Assembly (NCBI RefSeq): GCF_900590885.1
Contig: NZ_UUON01000011.1
Location: 1 to 64,000 of the forward strand
Direction: 5' to 3'
Length of the DNA: 64,000 nt
Origin: Pseudomonas viridiflava
GTDB lineage: Bacteria > Pseudomonadota > Gammaproteobacteria > Pseudomonadales > Pseudomonadaceae
The notes under the pieces are model-generated. The model was not told where the DNA came from. It was given only the letters and a program-made list of their open reading frames with translations, and made no database searches. This document shows positions 7,508 through 17,857 of the stretch, piece after piece (the first letter of the stretch is position 1; each line of letters begins with the position of its first letter). Made by a program: the position numbers and the translations under genes.

Positions 7508-8563
7508 ATGCCCAACCTCACCTCCACCCAGCCCAACCGGGGCTGGTCCTTCTGGTGGAAACCTGCGCTGTTCCTGCTGGTCGCCTGTGTCGGCCTTTAC
7601 TACGTGAAGTGGTCGCCCTACTACCTCAAGGCCTTTGTGGCCGCCGATAACCACAGCATCGGCGCCTCGATTCTCAATGATCAGCAAAGCTCGCCCCTGG
7701 CGGCGGCACTGGCGTATGCCCAGGTGTATTTCCTGGCGATCTGGAAGGCTGCCGTGCTGGCGGTGATTCTCGGTTCGCTGCTGCAGGTGTTGATCCCCCG
7801 CGACTGGTTGCTGCGCCTGTTTGGCCGTGCCGGCCTGGGGTCGACCCTGCGCGGCGGGCTGTTCGCCCTGCCGGGGATGATGTGCAGTTGCTGCGCCGCA
7901 CCGGTGGCGGCGGGTATGCGCCGCCAGCAGGTGTCGGTGGGCGCGGCGCTGGCGTTCTGGATCGCCAACCCGGTGCTGAACCCGGCGACGCTGGTGTTCA
8001 TGGGCTTCGTGCTGGGCTGGGGCTTTACCGCCTTGCGGCTGGTGGCGGGTATCGTGCTGGTGGTGGGCGTGTCCCTGGTGGCGCAGCGCATTGCCCGGCC
8101 GGAACAGGTGCCGGAAGCGGCGCTGGAGGCGGTTGCAGACGTCAGCACTGTGGAGTCGCAACCCTTCCTGAGCCGCTGGTTACGCACCCTGTGGCAATTG
8201 TTCTGGAGCACCATCCCGGTGTATATCCTGGCGGTGCTGGTGTTGGGCGCGGCACGGGTGTGGCTGTTCCCCCATCTGGACGGCGCGATGGCCAACAGCC
8301 TGGTGTGGTTGGTGCCGTTGGCGATTGTCGGCACGCTGTTCGTGATTCCTACAGCGGCTGAGATTCCCATCGTACAAACCATGATGACCCTGGGCATGGG
8401 CACCGGCCCGGCCGTGGCGCTGCTGATGACCCTGCCAAGCGTGAGCCTGCCGTCGCTGTTAATGCTGCGCAAGGATTTCGATACGCGGGTGCTGGTGACG
8501 GTGGCCGGGTTGACCATGCTGGTGGGGGTGGTGTGTGGACTGATCGGGGCGGTGATTCTTTAG
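7508..8563 (+). CDS. YraQ/DUF318-family permease
   Basis: A 351-residue integral membrane protein with about eight or nine hydrophobic segments. It carries the family hallmark MMCSCCAAPVAAGMRR followed by GAALAFWIANPVLNPATL, repeated in weaker form near the C terminus (IPTAAEIPIVQTMM). The paired cysteines in a membrane-embedded loop suggest metal or metalloid handling, and relatives include ArsP-type organoarsenical permeases, but the substrate here is unknown. The ATG at 7508 is preferred over an upstream TTG (7484) because the protein then starts just before the first membrane segment. Followed by a REP pair. Confidence 0.85.
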   Translation: MPNLTSTQPNRGWSFWWKPALFLLVACVGLYYVKWSPYYLKAFVAADNHSIGASILNDQQSSPLAAALAYAQVYFLAIWKAAVLAVILGSLLQVLIPRDWLLRLFGRAGLGSTLRGGLFALPGMMCSCCAAPVAAGMRRQQVSVGAALAFWIANPVLNPATLVFMGFVLGWGFTALRLVAGIVLVVGVSLVAQRIARPEQVPEAALEAVADVSTVESQPFLSRWLRTLWQLFWSTIPVYILAVLVLGAARVWLFPHLDGAMANSLVWLVPLAIVGTLFVIPTAAEIPIVQTMMTLGMGTGPAVALLMTLPSVSLPSLLMLRKDFDTRVLVTVAGLTMLVGVVCGLIGAVIL

Positions 8564-8587
8564 GTTTGGGTAGCGCTTAGGGCCTCA

Positions 8588-8670
8588 TCGGGGGCAAGGG
8601 CAAGCCCCCTCCCACATTTTGATTTGTACATACATTCAAATGTGCGAGCTGGCTTGCTTGCGATGGCGCC
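8588..8670. repeat. REP element pair (inverted)
   Basis: Two REP-like palindromic units in opposite orientation: GGGGGCAAGGGCAAGCCCCC followed by TCCCACATTTT, then CAAATGTGCGAGCTGGCTTG, a diverged copy. Similar units occur at four other places in this window, always between genes. Here it separates the permease gene (+) from mnmH (-), both of which end towards it. Confidence 0.85.
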
Positions 8671-8677
8671 CGAAAGG

Positions 8678-9772
8678 TCACCCCACCCTTTCGCGCAGGT
8701 ACTCCACCACCGCGCCCTGCCCCCCCGCAAATTCGATCCGTGCGCCTTTGCTTTCACGCTGGAAGGCGTACATCGGGTCGTAATACTCGCGCAACAACCC
8801 CTCGATCCAGCCACGGTGCAAGTCCACGGCGCCGCTGCGCGCCTGTTCCGCCAGGGCGTCCTGCATGATCGCCTGCAACCGCTGGAAGCGTTCACCACCC
8901 AGGCGCTTGTGGATATTGGCGAGGCTTTGGGTCAGACGCTCGGCAAACAGCGCCTGGCCCTGCTCGCCGAACACCGCGATAAATTCTGCGCACAGATCCA
9001 CCACGTAATCACGCAGGATCCGCTCGACGCGCCCTTCAACGCTGTCTTCCAGCCATACCATCGGAAAGGCTTGCATGCCCCGGTGCAGCGGCAATGGCAG
9101 CGCGCAACTGCCGATCATGCGGCTCTCGTCCTCGACCACGAACTGCTCGAGGCCGGCCGCGCGTTTTTTAAGCAGGTCCACCGCCAAGCGGTTTTCGAAG
9201 TCGATGTTGGACGGCTGCGTGGTCGCACGTTTGCCGAAGCTGGAGCCGCGGTGGTTGGCGTGGCCTTCCAGGTCCAGGGCATTGCGCAGCTGGCCGAGGA
9301 CTTCGGTCTTGCCAGTGCCGGTCATGCCGCCAAGCAACACGAAATCACACTGGGCCGTGGCCTGCTCGATGGTGTCCACCAGGAATGTGCGCATGGCCTT
9401 GTAGCCACCGCCAACGCGCGGGTAATCGACACCGGCTTCGGTCTTCAGCCATTGCTGCACGATCTGCGAGCGCAGCCCGCCGCGAAAGCAATACAGGTAA
9501 CCCTCGGGGTTGGCCTGGGCAAACTGCGCCCACTGCGCGATGCGATCCGCCTTGATCGCGCCGGACACCAGCTCATGCCCCAGCACAATGGCCGCCTGCT
9601 GGCCCTGCTGCTTGTAGCAGGTGCCGACGCGCTGGCGCTCGGCGTCGGTCATCAGCGGCAGGTTGATGACGCCCGGGAAGGCGCCTTTGGCGAATTCGAC
9701 CGGCGCGCGGGTATCCATCATCGGCCGGTCGTTGAGGAAGATACTGCGGTAGTCGGTGATGTCAGTTGCCAT
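8678..9772 (-). CDS. mnmH: tRNA 2-selenouridine synthase
   Basis: A 364-residue enzyme (SelU/YbbB) that replaces sulfur by selenium in 2-thiouridine at the wobble position of Lys, Glu and Gln tRNAs, using selenophosphate. N-terminal rhodanese domain with catalytic Cys95 in [13 protein letters not shown]-terminal P-loop domain with Walker [11 protein letters not shown] (about 148-157). The ATG at 9772 shares one base with the selD stop (TGATG), so the pair is translationally coupled: SelD makes the selenophosphate MnmH uses. Length matches the family. Confidence 0.96.
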   Translation of the reverse strand: MATDITDYRSIFLNDRPMMDTRAPVEFAKGAFPGVINLPLMTDAERQRVGTCYKQQGQQAAIVLGHELVSGAIKADRIAQWAQFAQANPEGYLYCFRGGLRSQIVQQWLKTEAGVDYPRVGGGYKAMRTFLVDTIEQATAQCDFVLLGGMTGTGKTEVLGQLRNALDLEGHANHRGSSFGKRATTQPSNIDFENRLAVDLLKKRAAGLEQFVVEDESRMIGSCALPLPLHRGMQAFPMVWLEDSVEGRVERILRDYVVDLCAEFIAVFGEQGQALFAERLTQSLANIHKRLGGERFQRLQAIMQDALAEQARSGAVDLHRGWIEGLLREYYDPMYAFQRESKGARIEFAGGQGAVVEYLRERVG

Positions 9773-10806
9773 CAAAACACCTCTACCGCGTGGGTCTGTC
9801 GCTCAACCAGCGCGCCGATCGGCTCCAGGCTCAGGCCCAGCTCGGCGGCCACCGCGTGGAATTCGGCATCGCCCTCAGGCGTCACGGCAATCAACAGGCC
9901 ACCGCTGGTCTGCGGGTCGCACAGCACGCGCTTGTGCAGCTCTTGCAGGCGCCCGACTTTGCTTGAGTAGCTGTCGAAGTTACGCAAGGTGCCGCCGGGC
10001 ATGCAGCCCTGGTCCAGGTAGTCTTCGATCCCTGGCAGGCGTGGGACTTTGGCGTATTCGATGCGGGCCGTTACGCCGCTGCCGTCGGCCATTTCCACCA
10101 GGTGGCCCAGCAGGCCGAAACCGGTAACATCAGTCATCGCCGTCACCCCTGCCAACTTGCCGAAACGGCTGCCCGGCTTGTTGAGCGTGCACATCCAGTC
10201 ACGCGCCAGGCCGATATCCGCCTCGCGCAGCTTGCCTTTCTTTTCGGCGGTGGTGAGGATGCCGATGCCCAAGGGTTTGGTCAGGTACAGCTGGCAGCCG
10301 ACGGTGGCGGTGTCGTTGCGCTTCATATGGCGCTTTTGCACGATGCCGGTCACGGCCAGGCCGAAGATTGGCTCGGGAGCGTCGATGGAGTGCCCGCCCG
10401 CCAGGGGGATACCGGCGTCGTCGCACACCGAGCGGCCGCCACGGATCACTTCGCGGGCCACTTCCGGCGCCAGCACGTTCACCGGCCAGCCCAGAATGGC
10501 GATGGCCATCAGCGGGTCGCCGCCCATGGCGTAAATGTCGCTGATGGCATTGGTGGCGGCGATGCGGCCAAAGTCGAAGGGGTCATCGACAATCGGCATG
10601 AAAAAGTCAGTGGTGGAGACCACCCCGCGCTCGTCGTCGATGGCGTACACCGCCGCGTCGTCGCGGGAGGCGTTGCCCACCCACAGGTTGGGGTCGAGGT
10701 TCTGCGCGCCGCTGCCGGCGAGGATCACTTCCAGCACCTGGGGCGAGATCTTGCAGCCGCAACCCGCGCCGTGGCTGTATTGGGTAAGGCGAATCGGCTC
10801 GTTCAT
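9772..10806 (-). CDS. selD: Selenide, water dikinase (selenophosphate synthase)
   Basis: A 344-residue ATP-dependent enzyme forming selenophosphate from selenide. The N-terminal glycine-rich segment [12 protein letters not shown] carries the catalytic Cys16 and Lys19. AIR-synthase-like domains follow, with [17 protein letters not shown] and [11 protein letters not shown]. The Cys form, not a selenocysteine, is used. The ATG at 10806 has GAGG 8 bases upstream. Overlaps mnmH by one base. Supplies selenium for 2-selenouridine in tRNA, and for selenocysteine if selAB exist elsewhere. Confidence 0.97.
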   Translation of the reverse strand: MNEPIRLTQYSHGAGCGCKISPQVLEVILAGSGAQNLDPNLWVGNASRDDAAVYAIDDERGVVSTTDFFMPIVDDPFDFGRIAATNAISDIYAMGGDPLMAIAILGWPVNVLAPEVAREVIRGGRSVCDDAGIPLAGGHSIDAPEPIFGLAVTGIVQKRHMKRNDTATVGCQLYLTKPLGIGILTTAEKKGKLREADIGLARDWMCTLNKPGSRFGKLAGVTAMTDVTGFGLLGHLVEMADGSGVTARIEYAKVPRLPGIEDYLDQGCMPGGTLRNFDSYSSKVGRLQELHKRVLCDPQTSGGLLIAVTPEGDAEFHAVAAELGLSLEPIGALVERQTHAVEVF

Positions 10807-10852
10807 GGTGGACCTCAAGCTATCAAGTGCGCGGATTCTAACAGACAGCAAA

Positions 10853-10886
10853 AAGCCGGCTGGGCTCTTGTGAACCCAGCCGGCTT
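10853..10886 (-). terminator. Rho-independent terminator of terC
   Basis: A perfect 12-bp stem (AAGCCGGCTGGG / CCCAGCCGGCTT) with a 10-base loop 14 bp past the terC stop. Read on the minus strand it is followed by TTTTGCTG. It separates terC from selD. Confidence 0.85.
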
Positions 10887-10900
10887 GTTTGTTTCAACGC

Positions 10901-11650
10901 TTACTGGCGGGCAGCGAGCAAACGCTTGTGGCGGTTACGCCGGGCGATGTTCAGGCATTCGATCGCCGCCGAGAAGGCCATGGCCGCGTACACATAGCCT
11001 TTCGGCACATGGGCGCCGAAGCCTTCGGCGATCAGCGTCATGCCGATCATGATCAGGAAGCCCAGGGCCAGCATCACCACGGTCGGGTTGTCGTTGATGA
11101 ACTTGGCCAGCGGCTCGGCGGCTACCAGCATCACGATCACCGAGGTCACCACGGCAATGATCATGATCGGCAAATGCTCGGTCATGCCCACGGCGGTAAT
11201 GATGCTGTCGATGGAGAACACCAGGTCAAGCAACAGGATCTGCCCGATGGCGGCGGCAAAGCCGATGGCCACGGTGTTGCCGACGCTGGCCTTCTCTTCC
11301 GGCTCCGGGTCCATGCTGTGGTGGATCTCGGTGGTGGCCTTCCACACCAGGAACAGGCCACCGGCGATCAGGATCATGTCCTTCCACGAAAACGCCTGGC
11401 CCAGCACCTCGAACACCGGCGCGGTCAGTTGCACGATAAATGCGATGGTGCTCAACAGGCCCAGACGCAGGATCAACGCCATGCTGATACCGATGCGCCG
11501 GGCCTTGGCCCGATGCTGCTCGGGCAGCTTGTTGGTGAGGATCGAGATGAAGATCAGGTTATCGATGCCCAGCACGATTTCCATCACGATCAAGGTGGCC
11601 AGTGCCACCCAGGCGGTGGGGCTGGCGGCCAGTTGTAAAAGGTAATCCAT
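10901..11650 (-). CDS. TerC-family integral membrane protein
   Basis: A 249-residue protein with about seven membrane segments. The family motifs [13 protein letters not shown] (Glu24, Asp30) and [17 protein letters not shown] hold acidic residues inside the membrane, as in TerC and Alx proteins. Members are linked to tellurite resistance, manganese export or loading of exported metalloproteins. No other ter genes are nearby, so a general metal-ion role is more likely than tellurite resistance. Ends in a clear terminator. A small lipoprotein gene lies 28 bp upstream in the same direction and may share its promoter. Confidence 0.9.
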   Translation of the reverse strand: MDYLLQLAASPTAWVALATLIVMEIVLGIDNLIFISILTNKLPEQHRAKARRIGISMALILRLGLLSTIAFIVQLTAPVFEVLGQAFSWKDMILIAGGLFLVWKATTEIHHSMDPEPEEKASVGNTVAIGFAAAIGQILLLDLVFSIDSIITAVGMTEHLPIMIIAVVTSVIVMLVAAEPLAKFINDNPTVVMLALGFLIMIGMTLIAEGFGAHVPKGYVYAAMAFSAAIECLNIARRNRHKRLLAARQ

Positions 11651-11678
11651 AGGTCAGTCCTGACGTTGTACTGGGAAA

Positions 11679-11924
11679 TTAGGCTTCTTTGTTACTGTTC
11701 GATTCTTCCTGCTCGTCTTCCTGCTTTTCAGGACTGATCAAGCCGTTTGTCGCTTCACTCAACGCCTGCTCGGCGGCCTTGTGGGTGTCGTCGATCGCCT
11801 GCTTGGCCGATTCGGTGGCTTTGCCCAGCACCTGTTGGGCGCTTTTTTCGACCTGATCACAACCGCTGATCATCACCAATGAAAGCGCAAGCAACGACGC
11901 CGCGCCGAGAGAATTGAGTTTCAT
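11679..11924 (-). CDS. Small predicted lipoprotein, Ala/Glu-rich
   Basis: An 81-residue protein. The signal peptide ends in a lipobox (LVMISGC), so Cys22 should be lipid-modified. The mature part is an amphipathic, Ala-, Glu- and Lys-rich helix (KATESAKQAIDDTHKAAEQA) with a very acidic tail, likely a coiled coil lying in the periplasm. No enzymatic motif. Divergent from nhaR and upstream of terC. Confidence 0.75.
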   Translation of the reverse strand: MKLNSLGAASLLALSLVMISGCDQVEKSAQQVLGKATESAKQAIDDTHKAAEQALSEATNGLISPEKQEDEQEESNSNKEA

Positions 11925-12030
11925 GATGTATTCCTCGTTAGAACCATTGGGTCCAAATAGTGGCCCCGCGATAGCGAGGCATTCTATGCAGGCGAACAGT
12001 TCAGGAAAATTCGTATTTTTCTCGCGTATA

Positions 12031-12047
12031 CTTCGATTTTTACGAAG
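12031..12047. promoter_or_regulatory. Dyad in the nhaR upstream region, possible LysR-type operator
   Basis: An inverted repeat CTTCG-N7-CGAAG ending 11 bp before the GTG of nhaR. It contains a T-N11-A core as in LysR-family sites. Its place between the divergent lipoprotein gene and nhaR would suit autoregulation. Seen directly; the function is inference. Confidence 0.35.
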
Positions 12048-12058
12048 TGTAGACCGCC

Positions 12059-12961
12059 GTGCTCAATTATCGACAACTGCACTACTTCTGGGTCGTGGCC
12101 AAGACCGGCAGCATCGTGCGCGCCTGTGAGCAACTGAACCTCACGCCCCAGACCATCAGCGGGCAGATCAGCCTGTTGGAACACACCTATGGCATCGCTT
12201 TGTTTCAGCGCGTCGGTCGTCAGCTGGAATTGACCGAAGCCGGGCGCCAGGCCCTGCCCTACGCCGAGCAGATGTTCCAGACCGGCAATGAACTGGAAGC
12301 GATGTTACGCGCGCAGCCCAACGAACAGCAGATCGTGTTTCGGGTCGGGGTCGCGGATGTGGTGCCCAAGTCCATCGTTTACCGGCTGATCGCGCCGACC
12401 ATGGAGCTCAGCGAGCCGATCCGCATCACCTGCCGTGAAGACAAACTCGAACGGTTATTGGCTGACTTGGCGATCCAGCGCCTGGACTTGGTGATTTCCG
12501 ACAGCCCCATGCCCACGCACCTGGACATCAAGGGCTACAGCCAGAAACTCGGGGAATGTGGCATCAGCTTTTTCGCCACCCAGGCATTGGCTGACCGCTA
12601 CGGCGGCGACTTCCCACAGTGCCTGCATGGCGCGCCGCTGTTGATCCCCGGCGCCGAAACCGTGGTGCGCAGCCGTTTGCAGCGTTGGTTTGCCGAGCAG
12701 CAGATCCAACCCAAAATCATTGGTGAGTTCGACGACAGCGCCCTGATGCAGGCCTTCGGGCAATCCGGCAGCGGGATTTTCATCGCCCCCAGCGTGATCG
12801 CCGAAGAGGTGGTGCGCCAGTACGGTGTGGCGCTGATCGGCCAGACCGATGCGGTCACCGAGTCGTTCTACGCGATCTCAGTGGAGCGCAAGGTCAAGCA
12901 CCCCGGCATCGTGGCGATTACCGAAGGTGCCCGACGCGAGCTGTTTACCGCCCTGCCGTAA
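12059..12961 (+). CDS. nhaR: LysR-family transcriptional activator NhaR
   Basis: A 300-residue regulator. The N-terminal winged helix-turn-helix starts MLNYRQLHYFWVVAKTGSIV, the typical NhaR opening, with recognition helix around LTPQTISGQISLLE. The remainder is the LysR effector-binding domain. NhaR of E. coli senses Na+ and activates the nhaA antiporter gene; in Pseudomonas it is usually found without an adjacent nhaA, as here. A GTG start fits the conserved N terminus. Its last 17 bp overlap the convergent MFS gene. Confidence 0.9.
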   Translation: MLNYRQLHYFWVVAKTGSIVRACEQLNLTPQTISGQISLLEHTYGIALFQRVGRQLELTEAGRQALPYAEQMFQTGNELEAMLRAQPNEQQIVFRVGVADVVPKSIVYRLIAPTMELSEPIRITCREDKLERLLADLAIQRLDLVISDSPMPTHLDIKGYSQKLGECGISFFATQALADRYGGDFPQCLHGAPLLIPGAETVVRSRLQRWFAEQQIQPKIIGEFDDSALMQAFGQSGSGIFIAPSVIAEEVVRQYGVALIGQTDAVTESFYAISVERKVKHPGIVAITEGARRELFTALP

Positions 12962-14105
12962 AGGCTGGTTGCTTGGCGGTCATCAACCACAGTGCCAGCA
13001 GGATCGACACTAGGATAAACCCGGACGCGGCAAAACCCAGGCTACCCAGGCCGAAGGTGTCGATCACATGCCCACCGACCAATGCGCCCAGGCCAATCCC
13101 CAGGTTGGCCCCGGCGATGTTCAGCGACGCCGCGAACGCCGGCGCATGGGGCGCGGCCTTCATCAGCCGCACGTGGCTGACCAGGAACAGTGCCGCCTGG
13201 GTCACCCCCCACACGGCCATCGCCGCTGCCAGGCCGATGGTGGAGTGAATCGCCGGCACCAGCGCGACCATGCCCGCGATCATGAAGCCGCAGAACACCA
13301 TGGATGCGATCAACGGGTGGCGGTCCACCGCGCGCCCGCCGAGGGAGTTGCCGAGCAAGCCCACCGCGCCGAAGCCCATCAGGCACCAGCCCACCAGCGT
13401 GCCGTCGAAGCCGGCCAGGCGCTCAAGGATGTCCGCCAGGTAGGTGTAGGCGGTGAACATGCCGCTGAACACCAGGATCGACAGTAGGATATGACCCTGC
13501 ATCAGCGGATTACGCAGGATCTTGAACTGCGAACGCAGGGTGACCTGATCATTTTTCGGCCGGGTCACCGGCAGGTAGAGAAACAGCAGCAACGCCTTGG
13601 CCAGCGCCACCACCGCGAGGATGGCAAACGCGGTGCGCCAGCCGAACATATCCGAAATCAGCGTGCCCACCGGGATGCCGAACACCGTGGCGCACACGAT
13701 GCCGAAGCCGATTTTTTCAATGGCGCGCCCGGCGTATTCGGGGCCCACGATATCCACCGCGGTTTCACTGGCCAGGGCCCAGAACACCGGCAGGCCCAGC
13801 GCGGGGATCAACCGGGCGACAGCCATCACCCAGATATTCGGCGCCAGGGCCGCCACGGTATTGGCCACGCCAAACATAATCAGAATGCTGATAAACAGGC
13901 GCTTGCGTGGGAAACGTGCGAAGTACGCCGTAAGAAAAGGCCCGAAGGCCGCCACGGTAAACGCGAACAGCGTCACCAGCAGCCCGGCTTGGGACACACT
14001 GACGTTCAAGTCTCGAGCGATGGACGGCAGCAGCCCGACAATAACGAACTCTGTGGTCAGCACGGTAAAGCCGGCGGCCGACAGCAGCAGGATGGGAAAC
14101 AGCAT
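12945..14105 (-). CDS. MFS efflux transporter, DHA1 (AraJ/YdhP-like)
   Basis: A 386-residue transporter with 12 predicted membrane segments. It starts directly in the first helix (MLFPILLLSAAGFTVLTTEF). The TTEFVIVGLLP and FPRKRLFI loop pattern is that of the sugar-efflux/arabinose-polymer type of drug:H+ antiporters. Substrate unknown. The start at 14105 is chosen because upstream in-frame sequence has no hydrophobic or conserved character. The 3' end overlaps nhaR on the other strand by 17 bp. Confidence 0.88.
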   Translation of the reverse strand: MLFPILLLSAAGFTVLTTEFVIVGLLPSIARDLNVSVSQAGLLVTLFAFTVAAFGPFLTAYFARFPRKRLFISILIMFGVANTVAALAPNIWVMAVARLIPALGLPVFWALASETAVDIVGPEYAGRAIEKIGFGIVCATVFGIPVGTLISDMFGWRTAFAILAVVALAKALLLFLYLPVTRPKNDQVTLRSQFKILRNPLMQGHILLSILVFSGMFTAYTYLADILERLAGFDGTLVGWCLMGFGAVGLLGNSLGGRAVDRHPLIASMVFCGFMIAGMVALVPAIHSTIGLAAAMAVWGVTQAALFLVSHVRLMKAAPHAPAFAASLNIAGANLGIGLGALVGGHVIDTFGLGSLGFAASGFILVSILLALWLMTAKQPAFTAGR

Positions 14106-14347
14106 GAAAACTCCAGAAACAACGACATCAACGACAGCCCGAAGGGCCCGCTGACAGAGAGGAAAGATGAGAGGGCAGAATCTTAACAGAACATGTCCGG
14201 ATTTGGCCAAACCCAGCCGGCACGGGTGACGCAATGCCGCACCGGGCGGGAGCCTTCGAGCAGCATGCTAGACTCCGCGACCTGCTTCCTACGGAGCTTT
14301 CCGCCTGCATTGCTGCGCCCTACCAAAAAAATTAGAGACAAGTGTTT

Positions 14348-15568
14348 ATGACTGCTGCCCCCTCCCCTCTGCAACGACTTATGCGCGTCAGCCTGGTCAC
14401 CCAAATCGTCATCGGCCTGATCGCCGGTATCCTGCTGGCCTTGCTGCTGCCCGAGGCCGCCAAGGCCACCGGGTTTATCGGCAAGGTGTTTGTCGCCGCG
14501 CTCAAGGCCGTGGCGCCGATTCTGGTGTTTGTGCTGGTGATGGCGTCGATCGCCAACCATAAACACGGCCAGGAAACCCATATCAAGCCGATCCTGTTCC
14601 TGTACCTGCTGGGCACCTTCGCCGCCGCCGTGGTCGCGGTGATTGCCAGCATGTGGTTCCCCTCCTCGCTGGTACTCGCCACCCATGACGCCACCGTCAG
14701 CGCGCCCGGCGGCATCGGCGAGGTCCTGCAAAGCCTGCTGCTGAGCGTGGTGGACAACCCGGTGAGCGCACTGATGAATGCCAACTTCATCGGTATTCTG
14801 GCCTGGGCCATCGGCATGGGGATTGCCATTCGCCATGCCGGCGAAACCACCCGCACGGTGCTGGATGACCTGTCCAACGGCGTGACGCTGATCGTACGCG
14901 TGGTGATCCGCTTTGCGCCGCTGGGTATCTTTGGCCTGGTGGCATCCACCCTGGCCACTTCCGGTTTTGGCGCCCTGCTCGGCTACGCGCACCTGCTGCT
15001 GGTGCTGATCGGCTGCATGCTGTTCGTGGCACTGGTGATCAACCCGGCCATCGTATTCTGGAAACTGCGCCGCAACCCGTACCCGCTGGTGCTGCTGTGC
15101 CTGCGCGAAAGCGGTATCACCGCGTTCTTCACTCGCAGTTCGGCGGCCAACATCCCGGTGAACCTGGCGTTGAGCAAACGCCTGGGCCTGCATGAAGACA
15201 CCTACTCGGTATCGATCCCGCTGGGTGCCACTATCAATATGGCCGGCGCCGCGATCACCATCACCGTGCTGACCCTGGCGGCCGTGCATACCCTGGGCAT
15301 TGCCGTCGACCTGCCCACGGCGGTGCTGCTCAGTGTGGTCGCGGCCATTTGTGCCTGTGGCGCGTCGGGTGTGGCCGGCGGCTCGCTGCTGCTGATCCCG
15401 CTGGCGTGTAGCCTGTTTGGGATTCCGAGTGAAATTGCCATGCAGGTGGTGGCTGTCGGCTTCATCATCGGCGTGCTGCAGGATTCGGCGGAGACTGCGT
15501 TAAATTCGTCCACCGATGTGCTGTTTACTGCGGCCGCATGCCTGGGTAAGGAAGAGCAGCCAGCTTAA
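14348..15568 (+). CDS. sstT: Serine/threonine:Na+ symporter
   Basis: A 406-residue dicarboxylate/amino acid:cation symporter family protein. It has eight membrane helices plus re-entrant hairpins; the substrate-binding region shows [37 protein letters not shown] and a glycine-rich hairpin [19 protein letters not shown], closely resembling SstT. Takes up serine and threonine with Na+. ATG 14348 is used; a GTG two codons upstream is possible. Followed by a strong terminator. Confidence 0.93.
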   Translation: MTAAPSPLQRLMRVSLVTQIVIGLIAGILLALLLPEAAKATGFIGKVFVAALKAVAPILVFVLVMASIANHKHGQETHIKPILFLYLLGTFAAAVVAVIASMWFPSSLVLATHDATVSAPGGIGEVLQSLLLSVVDNPVSALMNANFIGILAWAIGMGIAIRHAGETTRTVLDDLSNGVTLIVRVVIRFAPLGIFGLVASTLATSGFGALLGYAHLLLVLIGCMLFVALVINPAIVFWKLRRNPYPLVLLCLRESGITAFFTRSSAANIPVNLALSKRLGLHEDTYSVSIPLGATINMAGAAITITVLTLAAVHTLGIAVDLPTAVLLSVVAAICACGASGVAGGSLLLIPLACSLFGIPSEIAMQVVAVGFIIGVLQDSAETALNSSTDVLFTAAACLGKEEQPA

Positions 15569-15579
15569 AAGCCGGACAC

Positions 15580-15625
15580 AAAAAAGCCCGGGGGCGTTCT
15601 TCAGTGAACACCCCCGGGCTTTTTT
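15580..15625. terminator. Strong bidirectional terminator
   Basis: A long GC-rich inverted repeat (AAAAAAGCCCGGGGGCGTTC and its near-complement) with A and T tracts on either side, between the ends of sstT (+) and the DUF1993 gene (-). It should terminate both transcripts. Confidence 0.92.
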
Positions 15626-15637
15626 GTATCCGGGTGC

Positions 15638-16147
15638 TTAGAAAGCGCCCATGTAATCACGCTTGCCCACTTCCACACCGTTATGGCGCAGCAAGGCGTA
15701 CGCGGTGGTGACGTGGAAGAAGAACTGCGGCAGGCCGTAGGTCAGCAGGTAGGACTGGCCGCTGAAGCGCTTCTCTTTCGGGGTGCCTGGGCGGGTGATG
15801 ATCTCGATGCCTTCCTTGCCGTCGACTTGCTCGGGCTTGATGGTGTCGACGAATGCCAGGACCTTGGCGATCAGTGCTTGCAGGTCGGCGAAGGTCACTT
15901 CGCTGTCTTCGTATTTCGGCACTTCGATCTCGGCCAGGCGCGCGGAAACGCCCTTGGCGAAGTCGACGGCGATCTGCACCTGGCGCACCAGCTGGAACAT
16001 GTCCGGGAACAGGCGCGCTTGCAGCAGGGCGTTGGGCTCGATGTTCTTGGCGGTGGCGTGGGCTTCGGCTTTGTTCAGCACATCGCTCAGGGCGCTGAGC
16101 ATTTGCTTGAAGACTGGGATGGAAGCGGCGTACAGGGAAATAGTCAT
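15638..16147 (-). CDS. DUF1993 family protein (DinB-like fold)
   Basis: A 169-residue cytoplasmic helical protein. It begins MTISLYAASIPVFKQML and contains FSGQSYLLTYGLPQFFFHV and AYALLRHNGVEVGKRDYMG, all typical of DUF1993. The fold is a DinB/YfiT-like four-helix bundle. Biochemical function is unknown. Single gene sharing a terminator with sstT. Confidence 0.88.
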   Translation of the reverse strand: MTISLYAASIPVFKQMLSALSDVLNKAEAHATAKNIEPNALLQARLFPDMFQLVRQVQIAVDFAKGVSARLAEIEVPKYEDSEVTFADLQALIAKVLAFVDTIKPEQVDGKEGIEIITRPGTPKEKRFSGQSYLLTYGLPQFFFHVTTAYALLRHNGVEVGKRDYMGAF

Positions 16148-16262
16148 GGCAGTCTCATGGTTAGGGCACGGTTTGAACCAGCGGCGATTATAGACACGCC
16201 CGCTGCTTGTCTTTTATTTTTTCGGGCTTACGCTAAGGCCTTCACTGCATAGGGAACGCGCG

Positions 16263-16910
16263 ATGACCGCCGAGCACGACACCGACACCCCTGAGCCGCG
16301 CCTGAACAGCACGGAAATCCGCCTCCTGGGCTGCCTGATCGAAAAACAGGCGACCAACCCGGAAACCTATCCCCTGACCCTCAACGCCCTGGTGCTGGCC
16401 TGCAACCAGAAGACCAGCCGCGAACCGGTGATGAACCTCAGCCAGGGCCAGGTCGGCCAGAGCCTGCGTGCGCTCGAAGGCCAAGGCTTCACCCGCCTGG
16501 TGATGGGCAGCCGCGCAGACCGCTGGGAGCATCGCGTGGACAAGGCGCTGGAGCTGGTGCCGGCCCAGGTGATCCTGACCGGGCTGCTGTTTTTGCGCGG
16601 GCCGCAAACCGTCAATGAACTGCTGACCCGCAGCGGGCGCATGCATGATTTTGAAGATGCCGAGCAGGTCGTGCATCAGCTCGAACGCCTGATCGCACGC
16701 GGGCTGGCGCTGCTGGTGCCGCGTCAGGCCGGGCAGCGGGAAGATCGTTATACCCATGCGTTGGGCGATCCGGCGGATATCGAGGCGATTATTTCGGCGC
16801 GAGGTACTCCCGTGGAGCGTGGCACAGCGGTTTCCGTCGAGCGTATTGAAGAACTGGAAGCCCGGATTGCCGCATTGGAAGAGCGCCTGTCCCAGTTGGA
16901 ACAGGCATAA
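16263..16910 (+). CDS. YceH/UPF0502 family protein
   Basis: A 215-residue protein of DUF480. It shows [40 protein letters not shown] and [14 protein letters not shown], which form two winged-helix domains, followed by a C-terminal coiled coil ([19 protein letters not shown]). Function unknown; the wing-helix architecture suggests nucleic-acid or protein binding. Probably monocistronic; a REP unit follows within 10 bp. Confidence 0.9.
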   Translation: MTAEHDTDTPEPRLNSTEIRLLGCLIEKQATNPETYPLTLNALVLACNQKTSREPVMNLSQGQVGQSLRALEGQGFTRLVMGSRADRWEHRVDKALELVPAQVILTGLLFLRGPQTVNELLTRSGRMHDFEDAEQVVHQLERLIARGLALLVPRQAGQREDRYTHALGDPADIEAIISARGTPVERGTAVSVERIEELEARIAALEERLSQLEQA

Positions 16911-16917
16911 CACCGTT

Positions 16918-16950
16918 CAAATGTGGGAGGGGGCTTGCCCCCGATAGCGG
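16918..16950. repeat. REP element, single unit
   Basis: One copy of the fluorescent-pseudomonad REP palindrome (ATGTGGGAGGGGGCTTGCCC, then CCGAT), directly behind the YceH gene. Confidence 0.85.
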
Positions 16951-17219
16951 TGCACCCGTCACAGATCGATAACCTGTTACCCCGCTCTCTCAGGCGTCCC
17001 CCCACAGTAACTATCCCATTAAATTTGTGGTGTTTCTGGCGAGCTTTTACTCGTCAGCCCGGTATTTTTTTACTATTATCGTCCACCTGCGCACTCAGGG
17101 AAGAGAGGCTGAGCGCCTTGAGGCTGGTAGAAAATTTACACCCCATCGGTGAATGTGTTTTTACCTTTGCCCAGACCGTAACGACTCAGCCGTTCATAAT
17201 TAAATCTTTGGTGGAACTG

Positions 17220-17732
17220 ATGAATAAAATGTGTGGCGTTGTTGTACTGGCAGGACTTGCCCTCTCGGGATGCGCTTCGAAAACTCCAGAAAAACCCAAA
17301 GAAACTCCACCGCCTGCAGTCGTCCAGCAATCACCTGCTGAGGTTGCACATCCCACACCAGCAGAGCCGGCTGCGCCTTACACCGTGCGCTATGAGGCTG
17401 CACCTGCGAACGCCAATGCTGACGCCCAAACCCATGCCTCGTCGGACGCCGCTCAGCCAGAATCCGAAACAAACTTGAACGAAAACCGCGCTGAGCAGTG
17501 CCGTAAAGAGCTGGATGTATTAAAGATCTACAACAAAGCCTCTTACGCTAAATACGAAGCGGAATACCAGGCGATTGCCAGCAAGACCGGCAAATACATG
17601 CAGATTAAAGATTCCATTAGTTCCGATATCAACTATATGGTGCTGCCGGCTTATCAATTTCAAATTCGTGAGTTCTGCTTCCGGGTTAAGACCCGCCTGT
17701 CGCAACTGGTACTTCGCCAAGCCAAGCCATGA
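17220..17732 (+). CDS. Predicted lipoprotein with Pro/Ala-rich linker
   Basis: A 170-residue protein with signal peptide and lipobox (LAGLALSGC). A low-complexity Pro/Ala/Glu linker follows (about residues 22-90), then a helical C-terminal domain with two cysteines (AEQCRKEL and REFCFRVK) that may form a disulfide. Such linkers span the periplasm or reach to peptidoglycan. Function unknown. The start at 17220 puts the lipid-modified Cys near residue 18; longer frames upstream run into REP DNA and are not credible. Confidence 0.72.
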   Translation: MNKMCGVVVLAGLALSGCASKTPEKPKETPPPAVVQQSPAEVAHPTPAEPAAPYTVRYEAAPANANADAQTHASSDAAQPESETNLNENRAEQCRKELDVLKIYNKASYAKYEAEYQAIASKTGKYMQIKDSISSDINYMVLPAYQFQIREFCFRVKTRLSQLVLRQAKP

Positions 17733-17857
17733 TTCCACTTCAGGACGCGTTTTGCGCCAGTTGAGGAAACCCTGAACAAGAGTTGCGCCGCTGGTGAAAT
17801 ACTCGCCTTAAGCGAATCAAACCCTTAAGTCCCGATGCAGCACAATCCTCTCAGTCA

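Noticed and set aside
11925..12058. An nhaA gene or sodium-responsive operon near nhaR
   Set aside because: Only a small lipoprotein and terC lie on that side; no antiporter gene follows nhaR here.
16923..17219. An N-terminal extension of the lipoprotein at 17220
   Set aside because: The extension runs through the REP element and would bury the signal peptide and lipobox inside the protein.
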